Assembly: GCA_021825445.1 (NCBI GenBank)
Contig: JAKAHA010000003.1
Coordinates: forward strand, 37,969 to 101,968
Source of the DNA: a bacterium
Lineage (GTDB): Bacteria > Patescibacteriota > Microgenomatia > UBA1406 > GWC2-37-13
Direction of reading: 5' to 3'
Length of the DNA stretch: 64,000 nt
Part shown: in pieces, positions 25,013-34,081 of the stretch
Position numbering within the stretch: position 1 is the stretch's first letter
Layout of the letters: the number at the start of each line of letters is the position of its first letter
The notes under the pieces: model-generated
The model's database searches: none
Seen by the model: the letters and a program-made list of their open reading frames with translations, nothing else
Told to the model about the DNA's origin: nothing
Position numbers and translations under genes: made by a program

Positions 25013-26917
25013 TTAGTTAACAACCTCTCCTTCCTCCACCTTGTCTTTCTTTTTATCATCAGCTTTAGCTTCTTCTTTCGGTTGTTCACCTTGAGGTCCA
25101 GCTTGTGTTCCCGGTTTTGCCTCCTGCTTAGCATAAGCAGCAGCCCCAATCTTTGAAAGTTCGTCGGAAAGTTCTTTTGTTTTTGACTCTATTTCGTCGC
25201 GCGTTCCCTTTTCAATCTTTTCCTTGAGCTCTTTAATCTTTTTCTCGACGTTTTCTTTGACGGTCTTATCGACTTTCTCTCCAGCATCCCGCAAAGATTT
25301 CTCCGAGATATAGATTATGTTATCAGCTTTATTTCTCACTTCAATCTTATCTTTTTCTTCTTTATCTTTTTCTGCATTTTTTTCTGCTTCTTCCCTCATC
25401 TTTTCAATCTCGTCTTTGGTAAGACCTGTAGACCCTGTAATCTTGATAGCTTGCGTTTTACCTGTTGCCTTATCTTTGGCAGTAACAGTTAGTATTCCGT
25501 TGGCATCAAGCTCAAAAGTCACCTCAATTTGAGGTACTCCTCGTGGAGCTGGTGGAATTCCGTCCAAGGTAAATCGACCAAGTGACTTATTATCACGGGC
25601 AAGTGGTCTTTCACCTTGCAAAACATGAATCTCCACTTGGGTTTGATTATCTCCGGCAGTTGAGAATACCTCAGCTTTTGAATTTGGAACCGTCGTATTT
25701 TTCTGGATGAGTGGCGTCATCACGCCTCCTAAAGTTTCCAAGCCAAGAGTTAAAGGAGTGACGTCAAGTAACACAACATCCTTGGTTTCTCCGGTCAACA
25801 CTCCTCCCTGAATTGCCGCGCCAAGTGCCACGACTTCATCAGGATTGACTCCTCGATTTGGTTCTTTACCAAAAAATTCTTTTACTTTTTCAATAACTTT
25901 TGGCATTCTAGTCATTCCTCCAACAAGTACGACTTCGTCAATCTTCCCAACCTCAACTTTAGCGTCTTTAAGAACTGCTTTAACAGGTCCAAAAGTTTTT
26001 TCAATAAGATCTCCAACTAACGACTCAAGCTTGTCTCGTCCAATCTTCATCACCAAGTGTGATGGTTGTCCATCTTTTACTGTAATAAATGGAAGATTGA
26101 CTTCGGTTTCTTTTGAAGTTGAAAGTTCAATCTTGGCTTTTTCAGCTGCATCTCGAAGTCTTTGTAAAGCTTGAGGATCTTTTCGTAAATCTACTCCATT
26201 ATCTTTTTTAAACTCATCAGCAATATAGTCAAGAATTACTTTATCAAAGTCATCTCCTCCCAAATGAGTATCACCGTTGGTTGCTTTCACTTCAAAGACT
26301 CCCTCTCCCAACTCTAGAACAGTTACATCAAATGTTCCTCCACCTAAATCGTAGACTGCAATTGTGTGACTATGTTTTTTATCCAATCCATATGCAAGGG
26401 CTGCTGCGGTTGGCTCATTGATGATTCTGACTACTTCAAGTCCTGCGATTTCACCGGCTTGCTTTGTTGCCTGACGTTGTGCATCATCAAAATATGCAGG
26501 AACGGTGATAACGGCGCGATCGACTTTTTCACCCAAGTGAGCTTCTGCATCTGTCTTAATCTTTTGCAAAATCATTGCAGAAATTTCCTGAGGCGTATAA
26601 GTTTTTCCTCCTATTTCCACATCTGCCATTTGATCTCTACCTTCCACAATTTTATACGGCAACCATTTGGAATCAAATTTGACTGACTCATCAGTAAATC
26701 TGCGTCCAACCAGTCTTTTAATTGAGAAAATGGTATTTTTTGGATTAACAACCATCTGACGCTTTGCAACATCTCCAACTATTCTTTTAACTGGATCAAC
26801 GACCGATGGAATTGTATTTCTTCCTTCTTGAGAAAAAATAACTTTTGGTTTTCCTCCCTCCATCACCGCAACGCACGAATTAGTCGTACCTAGATCAATC
26901 CCTATTATTTTAGCCAT
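25013..26917 (-). CDS. dnaK: chaperone DnaK (Hsp70)
   Basis: 634 residues, full length. The ATPase domain begins [20 protein letters not shown] and includes [13 protein letters not shown] near residue 190 and the GGMTRMP motif. The substrate-binding domain starts after the [11 protein letters not shown] linker. A charged Glu/Lys-rich lid and tail end in EEGEVVN. It refolds proteins together with the GrpE and DnaJ encoded beside it. Confidence 0.98.
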   Translation of the reverse strand: MAKIIGIDLGTTNSCVAVMEGGKPKVIFSQEGRNTIPSVVDPVKRIVGDVAKRQMVVNPKNTIFSIKRLVGRRFTDESVKFDSKWLPYKIVEGRDQMADVEIGGKTYTPQEISAMILQKIKTDAEAHLGEKVDRAVITVPAYFDDAQRQATKQAGEIAGLEVVRIINEPTAAALAYGLDKKHSHTIAVYDLGGGTFDVTVLELGEGVFEVKATNGDTHLGGDDFDKVILDYIADEFKKDNGVDLRKDPQALQRLRDAAEKAKIELSTSKETEVNLPFITVKDGQPSHLVMKIGRDKLESLVGDLIEKTFGPVKAVLKDAKVEVGKIDEVVLVGGMTRMPKVIEKVKEFFGKEPNRGVNPDEVVALGAAIQGGVLTGETKDVVLLDVTPLTLGLETLGGVMTPLIQKNTTVPNSKAEVFSTAGDNQTQVEIHVLQGERPLARDNKSLGRFTLDGIPPAPRGVPQIEVTFELDANGILTVTAKDKATGKTQAIKITGSTGLTKDEIEKMREEAEKNAEKDKEEKDKIEVRNKADNIIYISEKSLRDAGEKVDKTVKENVEKKIKELKEKIEKGTRDEIESKTKELSDELSKIGAAAYAKQEAKPGTQAGPQGEQPKEEAKADDKKKDKVEEGEVVN

Positions 26918-26924
26918 ATTGATT

Positions 26925-27030
26925 AAAAATTAATTTTTAATAAAATTTAAATTCTAAATACCAAGTTCCAAATAAATTTAGAATTTTTAATTTATAACGT
27001 TTAAAACTTATTTGTTATTTGTGATTTAAA
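26925..27030. repeat. AT-rich intergenic inverted repeat between grpE and dnaK
   Basis: Made of AAATTTAAATTCTAAATACC and AATAAATTTAGAATTTTTAA-type words that are mutually complementary. No terminator U-tract is evident, so co-transcription of grpE and dnaK remains likely. Confidence 0.45.
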
Positions 27031-27032
27031 AT

Positions 27033-27527
27033 TTATAATTTTTTACTCACTTTAACTTGTGCAACTCTAATAATTTTATCTTCAAACATATAACCTTTTC
27101 TCAAAACCTCAACAACCTTACCTTCTTCTTTCCCGGGAACCAACTGAACTGCTTCAGCCGTAACAGGATCATAATCTTTATTTAGAACTTCAATTTCGAC
27201 CAACCCTGCCTCTTTTAAAATCTGCATAAAATGATCCTTGGAAATTTTTAGACCTGGATCTTTGATAAATAATTCTGCTTTTTCTAAATTATCTAAAAAT
27301 GGCAGAATTTTTATCAACATGGCTTTATTGGCAATTTTCATCAACTCAAATCTTTCGTCGCCTACTCGCTTCTCTAAATTCTGATAATCGGCTATAGCCC
27401 GCAAATATTTATTTTTAAACTCATCAACTTGTTTTTTCAATTCAACAATCTCAAGATTTAATTTTTCAAACTCAAGCTTTTCAGTATCTGTTTTTTTCGT
27501 TTCTGTTTTAGTTTGTTTTTTGTCCAT
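27033..27527 (-). CDS. grpE: nucleotide exchange factor GrpE
   Basis: 164 residues. A Lys/Thr/Glu-rich N-terminus and a long coiled coil (residues ~15-65, with NKYLRAIADYQNLEKR, the family's dimer helix) are followed by the beta-wing domain (KDYDPVTAEAVQLVPG, then VLRKGYMFEDKIIRVAQVKV). It releases ADP from DnaK. It lies between hrcA and dnaK in the heat-shock operon. Confidence 0.95.
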   Translation of the reverse strand: MDKKQTKTETKKTDTEKLEFEKLNLEIVELKKQVDEFKNKYLRAIADYQNLEKRVGDERFELMKIANKAMLIKILPFLDNLEKAELFIKDPGLKISKDHFMQILKEAGLVEIEVLNKDYDPVTAEAVQLVPGKEEGKVVEVLRKGYMFEDKIIRVAQVKVSKKL

Positions 27528-27566
27528 AATATCTAAGTAACTAAGTAACTCATAACCAACTAACTG

Positions 27567-28307
27567 TTATAGTGACTGTTCCTTAACTATCTCGCTTAAC
27601 AATCCTGAAAAATATCTCACCTGAGGGATCACGTCGTCATAAGACATTCTTTTAGGTCCAATCACCCCAATTATTCCTTTAAGCTTTGTGCCTTCAAACT
27701 CCCCGAAAACTGAGGCACAACTATCGAAAGCACTATCGTGAAAATCTTCTTCTCCCAACATATAGTATATTTCATCTTCAAGGGAAAACATATCATTTAA
27801 TATTTTTTCCCAAAAAGCCACTTCATCAAGCCTTCCAAATAAAGATCGTGACAAATTTAAGTCTAAAAATTCCGGTTCATTGAGTAAATTTGCCATACCC
27901 GAATAATAAACGTCACCAAAATTAGTTGTAACTAACGATAACAAACCAGTTTTTTGTGAAAGTACTTTTGTCGCCTGAGAAAGAAGTCGATGTGCTTCTT
28001 TTCGTTCATCCCAAACACTGTTTTTGTATGATACTTCATCGACCGTCGACATTTCCTTCTGCTTCATTAAGTGTTTTATATAAAACCTAAATCCTTTAGC
28101 AGATGGCACACGACCCGAAGAAAAATGATTTTTTTTCAAATAACCTTTTTTTGCCAGCTCGACCATTTCATTGCGGATGGTTGCCGGTGAAACACCAAGC
28201 TTGTATTTTTTTTCCAAGATTTCACTACCTACCGCAATACCTGTTTCGGTATATTCGTGAATGATCACTTTCAAAATGTCAATCTGTCTTTGTGTTAAGT
28301 CTTCCAC
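27567..28307 (-). CDS. hrcA: heat-inducible transcription repressor HrcA
   Basis: Represses heat-shock genes by binding CIRCE. The winged-helix N-terminus is DLTQRQIDILKVIIHEYTETG, with recognition region GVSPATIRNEMVELAKKGYL. About 247 residues, shorter than the usual ~340, with a reduced central dimerisation domain. The GTG at 28307 is the preferred start: the longer TTG frame at 28370 would begin inside the -10 box. A CIRCE-like element overlaps the promoter, so autoregulation is likely. Confidence 0.88.
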   Translation of the reverse strand: MEDLTQRQIDILKVIIHEYTETGIAVGSEILEKKYKLGVSPATIRNEMVELAKKGYLKKNHFSSGRVPSAKGFRFYIKHLMKQKEMSTVDEVSYKNSVWDERKEAHRLLSQATKVLSQKTGLLSLVTTNFGDVYYSGMANLLNEPEFLDLNLSRSLFGRLDEVAFWEKILNDMFSLEDEIYYMLGEEDFHDSAFDSCASVFGEFEGTKLKGIIGVIGPKRMSYDDVIPQVRYFSGLLSEIVKEQSL

Positions 28308-28363
28308 TTTGTCCCGCGAAGCTCTATGTAACTTATTAATTTTTATAGAGCGAAGTGGGATAT

Positions 28364-28398
28364 TTAGCAAATATACATAACGTCTGCTAAAAAGTCAA
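28364..28398 (-). promoter_or_regulatory. hrcA operon promoter with CIRCE-like operator
   Basis: On the minus strand TTGACT (28393-28398), a 17-bp spacer and TATATT (28370-28375). Overlapping it is TTAGCA (28364-28369) and TGCTAA (28385-28390) with 15 bases between. This matches the outer arms and exact spacing of CIRCE (TTAGCACTC-N9-GAGTGCTAA). The inner CTC/GAG triplets are not conserved (AAT and GTC instead). Confidence 0.65.
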
Positions 28399-28411
28399 TA
28401 GGTATTTTTGT

Positions 28412-28417
28412 TATAAT
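28412..28417 (+). promoter_or_regulatory. extended -10 of nfo promoter
   Basis: TGTTATAAT with the hexamer ending 8 bp before the nfo ATG, predicting a leaderless or nearly leaderless mRNA. Confidence 0.6.
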
Positions 28418-28425
28418 TTTTTTAT

Positions 28426-29259
28426 ATGAAACTCGGTGCGCATCAATCAATTTCCGGCGGATATTCGGAAGCTTTAAAGAGAATTGCCAATATTGGAGGC
28501 AACTGTCTGCAAATTTTCTCCTCTTCTCCCCGCGGTTGGTCTTCTTTTCAGATCAACAATGAAGCAATTGAACAATGGAACAATAAAAGAAATGAATTAA
28601 ATATCGATCCAATTTATTTTCACGCAACTTATTTAATAAATCTTGCCGATGACAGCCGGATCGGACACGCCTCAAAACAATCTCTAATTTCCGAAATGAA
28701 TCTGGCCCCAAAGCTCGGAATCAAAGGTTCAATCATTCATCTCGGATCTTACAAAGGAGAACCTTCTTCCATAAAATACTCAACCCTCATAACCAACATA
28801 AAAGAAATTCTTAACAAAACTTCCCCAAAATCTTTATTTATCATTGAAAATGCCGGAAATAGAAAGATCGGACAGACGTTGGAAGAAATTTCACAAATTG
28901 TTAAAGATGTTAATAATCCCCGAGTCAAAATTTGTTTTGACACCTGTCATTTATTTTCAAATGGTTATAAGTTTGAAAATAACAATCAACTTGATAAATT
29001 CCTCAATCAACTATCTTCACTACAATTAATTAATCAATTGGAGTGCTGGCATTTGAACGATAGTCGAGACGAATTTGACAGCGGTCATGATCGTCATGAT
29101 AATATCGGACAAGGGAAAATGAATATTGACGAATTTAAGGTTTTGCTAAATCACCCAAAAACGAAAGACTATCCTTTCATCATCGAAACGCCTGGATTTG
29201 ATAAAAAAGGTCCCGACCAAAAAAATCTCGATATTTTAAAATCCTTAATCAAATTATAA
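28426..29259 (+). CDS. nfo: endonuclease IV (AP endonuclease)
   Basis: 277-residue TIM-barrel enzyme that cuts 5' to abasic sites in base-excision repair. It begins KLGAHQSISGG with the first metal ligand His. Further zinc-ligand blocks are IIHLGSYKG, FIIENAGNR, CFDTCHLF and HLNDSRDEFDSGHDRHDNIGQG. Full family length. It is divergent from hrcA and the 118-bp gap holds both promoters. Confidence 0.95.
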   Translation: MKLGAHQSISGGYSEALKRIANIGGNCLQIFSSSPRGWSSFQINNEAIEQWNNKRNELNIDPIYFHATYLINLADDSRIGHASKQSLISEMNLAPKLGIKGSIIHLGSYKGEPSSIKYSTLITNIKEILNKTSPKSLFIIENAGNRKIGQTLEEISQIVKDVNNPRVKICFDTCHLFSNGYKFENNNQLDKFLNQLSSLQLINQLECWHLNDSRDEFDSGHDRHDNIGQGKMNIDEFKVLLNHPKTKDYPFIIETPGFDKKGPDQKNLDILKSLIKL

Positions 29260-29277
29260 CTTTAACCCTATTCTTGC

Positions 29278-29316
29278 CACCCTTGTACTAACCTCCGAGG
29301 TTAGTACAGCGTGGCA
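29278..29316. repeat. GC-rich palindrome upstream of cca
   Basis: GCCACCCTTGTACTAACCTC followed by its near complement, ending GTACAGCGTGGC. The core is the perfect palindrome of GTACTAACCTC and its complement. No T-tract follows on the plus strand, so it is not a clear terminator; it may be another dispersed palindrome family. Confidence 0.6.
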
Positions 29317-29348
29317 AAATGGAACTTTCAAGAATCGGTACTAAACGC

Positions 29349-29354
29349 TATAAT
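29349..29354 (+). promoter_or_regulatory. -10 box of leaderless cca promoter
   Basis: TATAAT ending 6 bp before ATG 29361. It argues against the longer reading frame that would start at 29319. Confidence 0.6.
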
Positions 29355-29360
29355 AACTAC

Positions 29361-30719
29361 ATGATCAAACTACCAAAAGAAGTAATTGTGCTAATAAAAA
29401 AATTCAAAGACAGTAAATTCCAAATTTATGTGGTTGGTGGTGCTGTTCGTGATGCACTTTTAAACAAACCTGTTGACAACTGGGATTTTACGACCAATGC
29501 AACTCCCGAACAAATCCAAAAATTATTTCCCGATTCGTTTTACAATAATATTTATGGGACTGTTTCGATTCCGATGGTTAAGGCGAGTCACGCCTCGCCC
29601 CTACAGAAATCGATTGTATTTGAAATAACACCATTTCGGACGGAATCCAATTATTCCGATTCCCGTCATCCGGAAAAAATCGAATGGGCTAAAACTGTTG
29701 AAGAAGATCTGTCACGTCGTGATTTTACAATTAATGCGATTGCCTATGATGGATCAAAAATATTTGATCCCTACGGAGGACAAATTGATTTAAATAATAA
29801 ATTAATTAAGGCTGTTGGTGAACCGGATAAACGTTTTAATGAGGATGCCCTTCGACTTCTTCGAGCTATTCGTTTTACCTCAAGACTCGGTTTTTTGATC
29901 GAAGAAAATACATTAAAATCTATTCAAAAAAACGCTGAGTTGATAACAAAAATTTCTGGTGAAAGAATACGCGACGAATTTTTAAAAATACTAACAAGCG
30001 ACTTTCCTTCTGAAGGAATTCTTTTTCTGAAAACAACTGGATTGTTAAAATATATTTTACCTGAAGTAGATGCTTGTTTTTCTATTCAACAAAAAAGCCC
30101 AATGCGTCATCATATCTATGATGTTGGCACTCACCTAGTTATGGCTTTAAAAAATTGTCCATCAAGTGATCCAATCACCAGGTTTGCAACTTTAATCCAT
30201 GATATTGGAAAAGCAAAGACTTTTCATAAAGACGAAAAAACAGAGTTAATAACTTTTCATAATCATGAAGTAGTAGGAAAAAGACAAGCGGAAATAATCG
30301 CTGATCGATTTAAACTTTCAAATAAACAGAAGGACAAACTAGTTACTTTGGTCGCTGAACATCAGTTTACAGTTTCAGAAACTCAAACAGATAAAGCCGT
30401 CCGCCGATTTATTCGCAGTGTTACAAAAGAATATTTGTATGATATGCTTGACCTTCGAACGGCTGATCGAATCGGATCAGGAGCAACCCCAACTTCATGG
30501 CGAACTGAACTCTTTAAAAAACGACTTGAAGAAGTGCAGAAACAGCCATTTTCTATCAAAGATTTGAAGATTGATGGGAACGATGTGATGAAGATTTTAA
30601 AAATCAAGCCCGGTCGTCAAGTTGGAGAAATTTTGCAAAAACTTTTTGATCAGGTAGTTGAAGGAAAAATAAAAAATGAAAAGGATTCCCTCATCAAACA
30701 AGTCACTTCAATCGATTAA
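29361..30719 (+). CDS. cca: CCA tRNA nucleotidyltransferase with HD domain
   Basis: Class II tRNA nucleotidyltransferase that adds CCA to tRNA 3' ends, needed here because the tRNA-Leu at 53.1 kb has no encoded CCA. 452 residues from ATG 29361 (MIKLPKEV). The N-terminal VVGGAVRDALL is followed by DNWDFTT where most enzymes have DWD, so the first catalytic Asp appears to be Asn. RRDFTINAIAY and the EDALRLLRAIRF motif are intact. A C-terminal HD domain has HDIGKAKTFHK. A palindromic in-frame insert (29577-29604) encodes VKASHASPLQ between two core strands. Poly(A) polymerase is a less likely alternative. Confidence 0.88.
   Translation: MIKLPKEVIVLIKKFKDSKFQIYVVGGAVRDALLNKPVDNWDFTTNATPEQIQKLFPDSFYNNIYGTVSIPMVKASHASPLQKSIVFEITPFRTESNYSDSRHPEKIEWAKTVEEDLSRRDFTINAIAYDGSKIFDPYGGQIDLNNKLIKAVGEPDKRFNEDALRLLRAIRFTSRLGFLIEENTLKSIQKNAELITKISGERIRDEFLKILTSDFPSEGILFLKTTGLLKYILPEVDACFSIQQKSPMRHHIYDVGTHLVMALKNCPSSDPITRFATLIHDIGKAKTFHKDEKTELITFHNHEVVGKRQAEIIADRFKLSNKQKDKLVTLVAEHQFTVSETQTDKAVRRFIRSVTKEYLYDMLDLRTADRIGSGATPTSWRTELFKKRLEEVQKQPFSIKDLKIDGNDVMKILKIKPGRQVGEILQKLFDQVVEGKIKNEKDSLIKQVTSID
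29577..29604. repeat. palindromic insert (family B-like) inside cca
   Basis: GTTAAGGCGAGTCA then CGCCTCGCCCCTAC, an imperfect palindrome whose left end has drifted. It is read V-K-A-S-H-A-S-P-L-Q, the same frame and pattern (V...L-Q) as the family B inserts in recJ. Confidence 0.65.
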
Positions 30720-31332
30720 ATGATTGAAGTGTTTCATTTTCTTCCTCAAGCATTGTCTCCTCTCCATGTCCAGGATAAACAACTGTTTCCTTCGGTAATT
30801 CAAATATTTTTTCCAAAGACTTTTTTAGATCTTCTTTGCTACTATACGATAGATCAGTTCTCCCGATCCCCTCTTTAAATAAAGTGTCACCGGTAAACAA
30901 GGCGTTTTCTTCCTTAAAGTAAAAAGAGGAGCTACCCGGCGTGTGTCCGGGAGTGTGGATAATTTTTAATTTGCTTGCCCATCGAAGCCTTGGCGAAGGT
31001 GGGAGATTTTTAACATTGTTAATCGGTAAAATTATTGGTGAATAGCCTAAGAAATGTTCTGCTGTTTGTTCTAATCTGTCAATTAAAAACTTATCCTTTT
31101 TATGAATATGTAAGGGTAAATTAATAGACTGCTGAATTTCGCCAACAGCCATGACATGATCAAAGTGTCCATGAGTCGCCAACATTCCTACCAAATTAAG
31201 TTGTTGACGTTGTAGCTCTTCGAGAATAAAAGAGGCGTCATCAGCCGGATCAATGATCAAACAATTGTTGTCCTCAATTAAAAAATAACAATTCGTCTGT
31301 AGTTCCCCCAGTAAATATTTAACGATTCTCAT
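30703..31332 (-). CDS. metallo-beta-lactamase-fold hydrolase (glyoxalase II-like)
   Basis: About 209 residues from ATG 31332 (MRIVKYLLG), which follows the upstream stop by a few bases. Metal-binding THGHFDHVM (HxHxDH) is near residue 54, with further ligands in HTPGHTPGS, FTGDTLF and YPGHGEE. Close to hydroxyacylglutathione hydrolase-like MBL proteins, often active on thioesters; substrate unknown. An in-frame imperfect palindrome (30977-31004) encodes PPSPRLRWASK. It overlaps the end of cca on the opposite strand. Confidence 0.82.
   Translation of the reverse strand: MRIVKYLLGELQTNCYFLIEDNNCLIIDPADDASFILEELQRQQLNLVGMLATHGHFDHVMAVGEIQQSINLPLHIHKKDKFLIDRLEQTAEHFLGYSPIILPINNVKNLPPSPRLRWASKLKIIHTPGHTPGSSSFYFKEENALFTGDTLFKEGIGRTDLSYSSKEDLKKSLEKIFELPKETVVYPGHGEETMLEEENETLQSFNRLK
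30977..31004. repeat. imperfect palindrome inside the MBL gene
   Basis: GCCCATCGAAGCC, TT, GGCGAAGGTGGG, an imperfect GC-rich palindrome in otherwise AT-rich DNA. It is read in frame as PPSPRLRWASK and looks like a dispersed repeat captured by the gene. Confidence 0.5.
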
Positions 31333-31337
31333 TTTTT

Positions 31338-31832
31338 TTACGACTTCATCCACTCAACATAGTCACACCCGCCTGGGGTTTTTGTTGCCGGATCCCAAGT
31401 GGCAGTTGAACATTTCTTTAATTTTTTTCCTGAGGCTGTTGTAAATAGAACTAATTTTGCTTGGCATTTTGGACAATCCTCTTCAAGAGGTACGGTTGTT
31501 CCTTTAATCCATTCAATATAATCACATCCACCGGCAGTTTTGGTTGCTGGATCCCAAGTGGCAGTTGAACACTTCTTCATCTTCTTGCCCATTCGAGTAA
31601 CCGCAGAAATTAATGGCGCGCCACATTTTGGACATTTTTCATCGAGCGTCACAGGTTCAACTTCAAGCCATTTTACGTATGTACACCCATCAATCGTGCG
31701 AGTTTCAGGATTCCAAGACCCTTTTGAACAACGACGTAATTTTTTGCCAGACTTTGTCTCAAATACTTCTCCTAACTGTGCCCCACACTTTGGACAAACC
31801 TCTTCAATCTTTTCTGATTTTTTATCAGCCAT
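31338..31832 (-). CDS. protein of three tandem topoisomerase-type zinc ribbons
   Basis: 164 residues from ATG 31832 (MADKKSEK). Almost the whole protein is three ~50-residue repeats of the C4 zinc ribbon found at the C-terminus of topoisomerase I: CPKCGAxL, GKKLRRCS, then W(N/D)PxTxT..GCxYVxW. Each repeat keeps four cysteines. In topoisomerase I these modules bind single-stranded DNA, but here there is no enzymatic domain. It overlaps the MBL gene region closely, so they are probably co-transcribed. It may be a DNA- or RNA-binding accessory protein. Confidence 0.8.
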   Translation of the reverse strand: MADKKSEKIEEVCPKCGAQLGEVFETKSGKKLRRCSKGSWNPETRTIDGCTYVKWLEVEPVTLDEKCPKCGAPLISAVTRMGKKMKKCSTATWDPATKTAGGCDYIEWIKGTTVPLEEDCPKCQAKLVLFTTASGKKLKKCSTATWDPATKTPGGCDYVEWMKS

Positions 31833-31857
31833 ATAATTTAAAATAAAATAATAATTT

Positions 31858-31885
31858 GTAAGGAACAAAAATTTTTGTTCCCTAC
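31858..31885. repeat. palindromic repeat (family B variant), intergenic
   Basis: GTAAGGAACAAAAA then TTTTTGTTCCCTAC, a 28-bp near-perfect palindrome. Its counterpart inside uvrA (59288-59315) differs at a few positions. It sits between the zinc-ribbon gene and the secF stop. Confidence 0.8.
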
Positions 31886-31886
31886 T

Positions 31887-32753
31887 TTACGGACTTTTTC
31901 TCTTCTCCAACCAAACTAAAATTGGCGTGGCAATAAATGGCGAAGAATAAGTACCTGTAATCGTTCCAATCAAGAGCGTCATAATAAAAAACCTAATCGT
32001 TGACCCTCCCATTAAAGTTAAAGCTAATAACATAAAAATAATTGTCATCGAATTATTAATTGACCTAACCATTGTCTCAGTCAATGCTTTATTGGCAGCC
32101 TCTTCAACATTGTTTGATTCTCCAAGTTGGTCATCTTCCCGTATCTTGTCAAATATAACGATAGTATCATGAACTGAAAAAGACATAGTGGTCAGTACTG
32201 CGGTCACAAACATCATATCAACTTCTGCTCCAAAAAAATGACAGAGTAAAGAATAAGTCCCAACAACAACTAAAAGATCATGTAACATCGCCAAAACTGC
32301 AGATATTGCAAAATTAAAACCTTTAAATGCAAAGCTCATATAAATTAAAATTCCGATTATTGCCAAGATGGATGCAACTATAGTCTTATTAATTGCTTCC
32401 CGACCAAGTAGTGGCCCGACAGTTTCTGATCGCAATGTAGTGATTTTTGCATTTAAATAATGCCCAAACGCTGCTTTTAACTGCATCATTTTTTCATCAG
32501 TGAGAGGTTTTGTTTTTAAAACCAAATTATTTTCGTCTAATTTTAAATCAGTTATCTCAACTTTATTATCTAAAGAAATTGTTCTGATATCTTTTTCTTT
32601 AATATTTTTGTCAAACCGGTATTCTAAATTTGTTCCACCTGTAAAATCTATTGAATACCTAAAACCCCAATTAACGATAGAAAACATTCCCGCTCCAATA
32701 ACAATTGCAGAAATTAAAAAATAAAGCCAGCGATATTTTAAGAAATTAATCAT
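31887..32753 (-). CDS. secF: protein translocase subunit SecF
   Basis: 288 residues. An N-terminal membrane helix, a periplasmic-type loop with the SecF signature SIDFTGGTNLEYRF near residue 34, and a C-terminal five-helix RND region with DLLVVVGTYSLL and SVHDTIVIFDKIRE. With SecD it uses the ion gradient to help pull proteins through SecYEG. It starts 2 bp after the secD stop. Confidence 0.95.
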   Translation of the reverse strand: MINFLKYRWLYFLISAIVIGAGMFSIVNWGFRYSIDFTGGTNLEYRFDKNIKEKDIRTISLDNKVEITDLKLDENNLVLKTKPLTDEKMMQLKAAFGHYLNAKITTLRSETVGPLLGREAINKTIVASILAIIGILIYMSFAFKGFNFAISAVLAMLHDLLVVVGTYSLLCHFFGAEVDMMFVTAVLTTMSFSVHDTIVIFDKIREDDQLGESNNVEEAANKALTETMVRSINNSMTIIFMLLALTLMGGSTIRFFIMTLLIGTITGTYSSPFIATPILVWLEKRKSP

Positions 32754-32755
32754 AA

Positions 32756-34069
32756 TTATTTAACCTTATAAAACATATTTATTAATCTTTTTGTAATGAC
32801 CACTCCCGTAAATAAACTCGTACCAACTCCAATTGCAAGTGTCAGGGCAAATCCTCTCACCATTCCAAACTGTGGTAAGAACTCCCAGTTTAAAGGATTA
32901 AATAAAATAAAAGCTACTGTCATCGTCGTTACATTTGCATCTTTAATCGCATCAATTGCCCGACCAAAACCAAGTCGTACTGCAATATCAAAAGACCTGC
33001 CTTTTCTCTGCTCTTCCTTAATCCTTTCAAAAATCAAAATATTTGAGTCGACCGCCATTCCGATTGATAAAATAAATCCGGCAACTCCAGGTAATGTCAA
33101 AACTAATGGAATTGCTTTAAATATAAAGAAGGAAATTAATCCATAAATCAACAAACCAAGCGATGCGATTAGTCCCAATCGACCATAATAAATAATCATA
33201 AAAAGTAATACCATTGAAAGTCCAATTGCTCCAGCATAAATACTTTTTTTTACTTCAATTTCACCAAGTGTCGGACCAATATTTTTTTGCTCGACCAATT
33301 TTATGGGAAGTGGCAATGCTCCAGAATTAATGGCAATAGTTAATTTCTTTGCCTCTTCAGTTGTAAAGTTGCCAGTGATCACCGCACTACCATCCAGTAT
33401 TTCTGTCTGAACATTGGGTGTCGTCAGTGGCATATTGTCTAAAAATATTCCAACCGGTTTTCCTATATTTCTTTTTGTAATTGAAGCAAATAATTCTGTC
33501 CCTTTTTTATTGAATTTTAATCCAACCTGGGGTTGACCATTCTGATTATCAAATTCAACAGTAGATTTAAGAATATGAAGCCCCGATAATCCAGTATCCT
33601 TTGTTAATTGTAAAAATATTGGAGTTGTTGTAGCAATTTTTTCACCTGGCAATTCTTTAAAAGTTAACTGGGCAGTTTGACCAATAAGTCTTATTGCTTC
33701 GTGAGAATTTTCAATTCCTGGAAGATCGACACTTAACCTATATTTATTTCCAGTCTTGACTGTCTGTATCTGAGGTTCCGTTACCCCAAAAAAATTAATT
33801 CTTCGCTCAATCACATCACGAGCAGAATTTAAGGCATCATTCAAGTCTTCGCGTTTTACTTTTGAAGTATCCGCTTCAAAAATCAAACTACTTCCCCCCT
33901 TTAAGTCTAACCCTAATTTTGTCGTAAAATCTTTTTTAATATTTATCCCGAAAACGCTAACGTCAATTTTGCCTGGAATATTATATTTTGTTTTAATACT
34001 TTCTGGTAGATCAACCCAAATCAAACCCAAAAAAATCAATGCGATAAATAATGTTTTAAACATTTTCAT
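32756..34069 (-). CDS. secD: protein translocase subunit SecD
   Basis: 437 residues, short compared with the usual 500-600 because the outer P1 domain is reduced. It carries DLKGGSSLIFEAD near residue 53, the second outer subdomain (residues ~110-260), and the RND membrane part with SIGMAVDSNILIFERIKEE near residue 340. Operon with secF. secG lies at 54.6 kb. Confidence 0.95.
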   Translation of the reverse strand: MKMFKTLFIALIFLGLIWVDLPESIKTKYNIPGKIDVSVFGINIKKDFTTKLGLDLKGGSSLIFEADTSKVKREDLNDALNSARDVIERRINFFGVTEPQIQTVKTGNKYRLSVDLPGIENSHEAIRLIGQTAQLTFKELPGEKIATTTPIFLQLTKDTGLSGLHILKSTVEFDNQNGQPQVGLKFNKKGTELFASITKRNIGKPVGIFLDNMPLTTPNVQTEILDGSAVITGNFTTEEAKKLTIAINSGALPLPIKLVEQKNIGPTLGEIEVKKSIYAGAIGLSMVLLFMIIYYGRLGLIASLGLLIYGLISFFIFKAIPLVLTLPGVAGFILSIGMAVDSNILIFERIKEEQRKGRSFDIAVRLGFGRAIDAIKDANVTTMTVAFILFNPLNWEFLPQFGMVRGFALTLAIGVGTSLFTGVVITKRLINMFYKVK

Positions 34070-34081
34070 AGTTCGATATTT

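Noticed and set aside
27567-28370. HrcA start at the TTG of position 28370
   Set aside because: This codon lies inside the -10 box of the hrcA promoter. The GTG at 28307 matches the family N-terminus.
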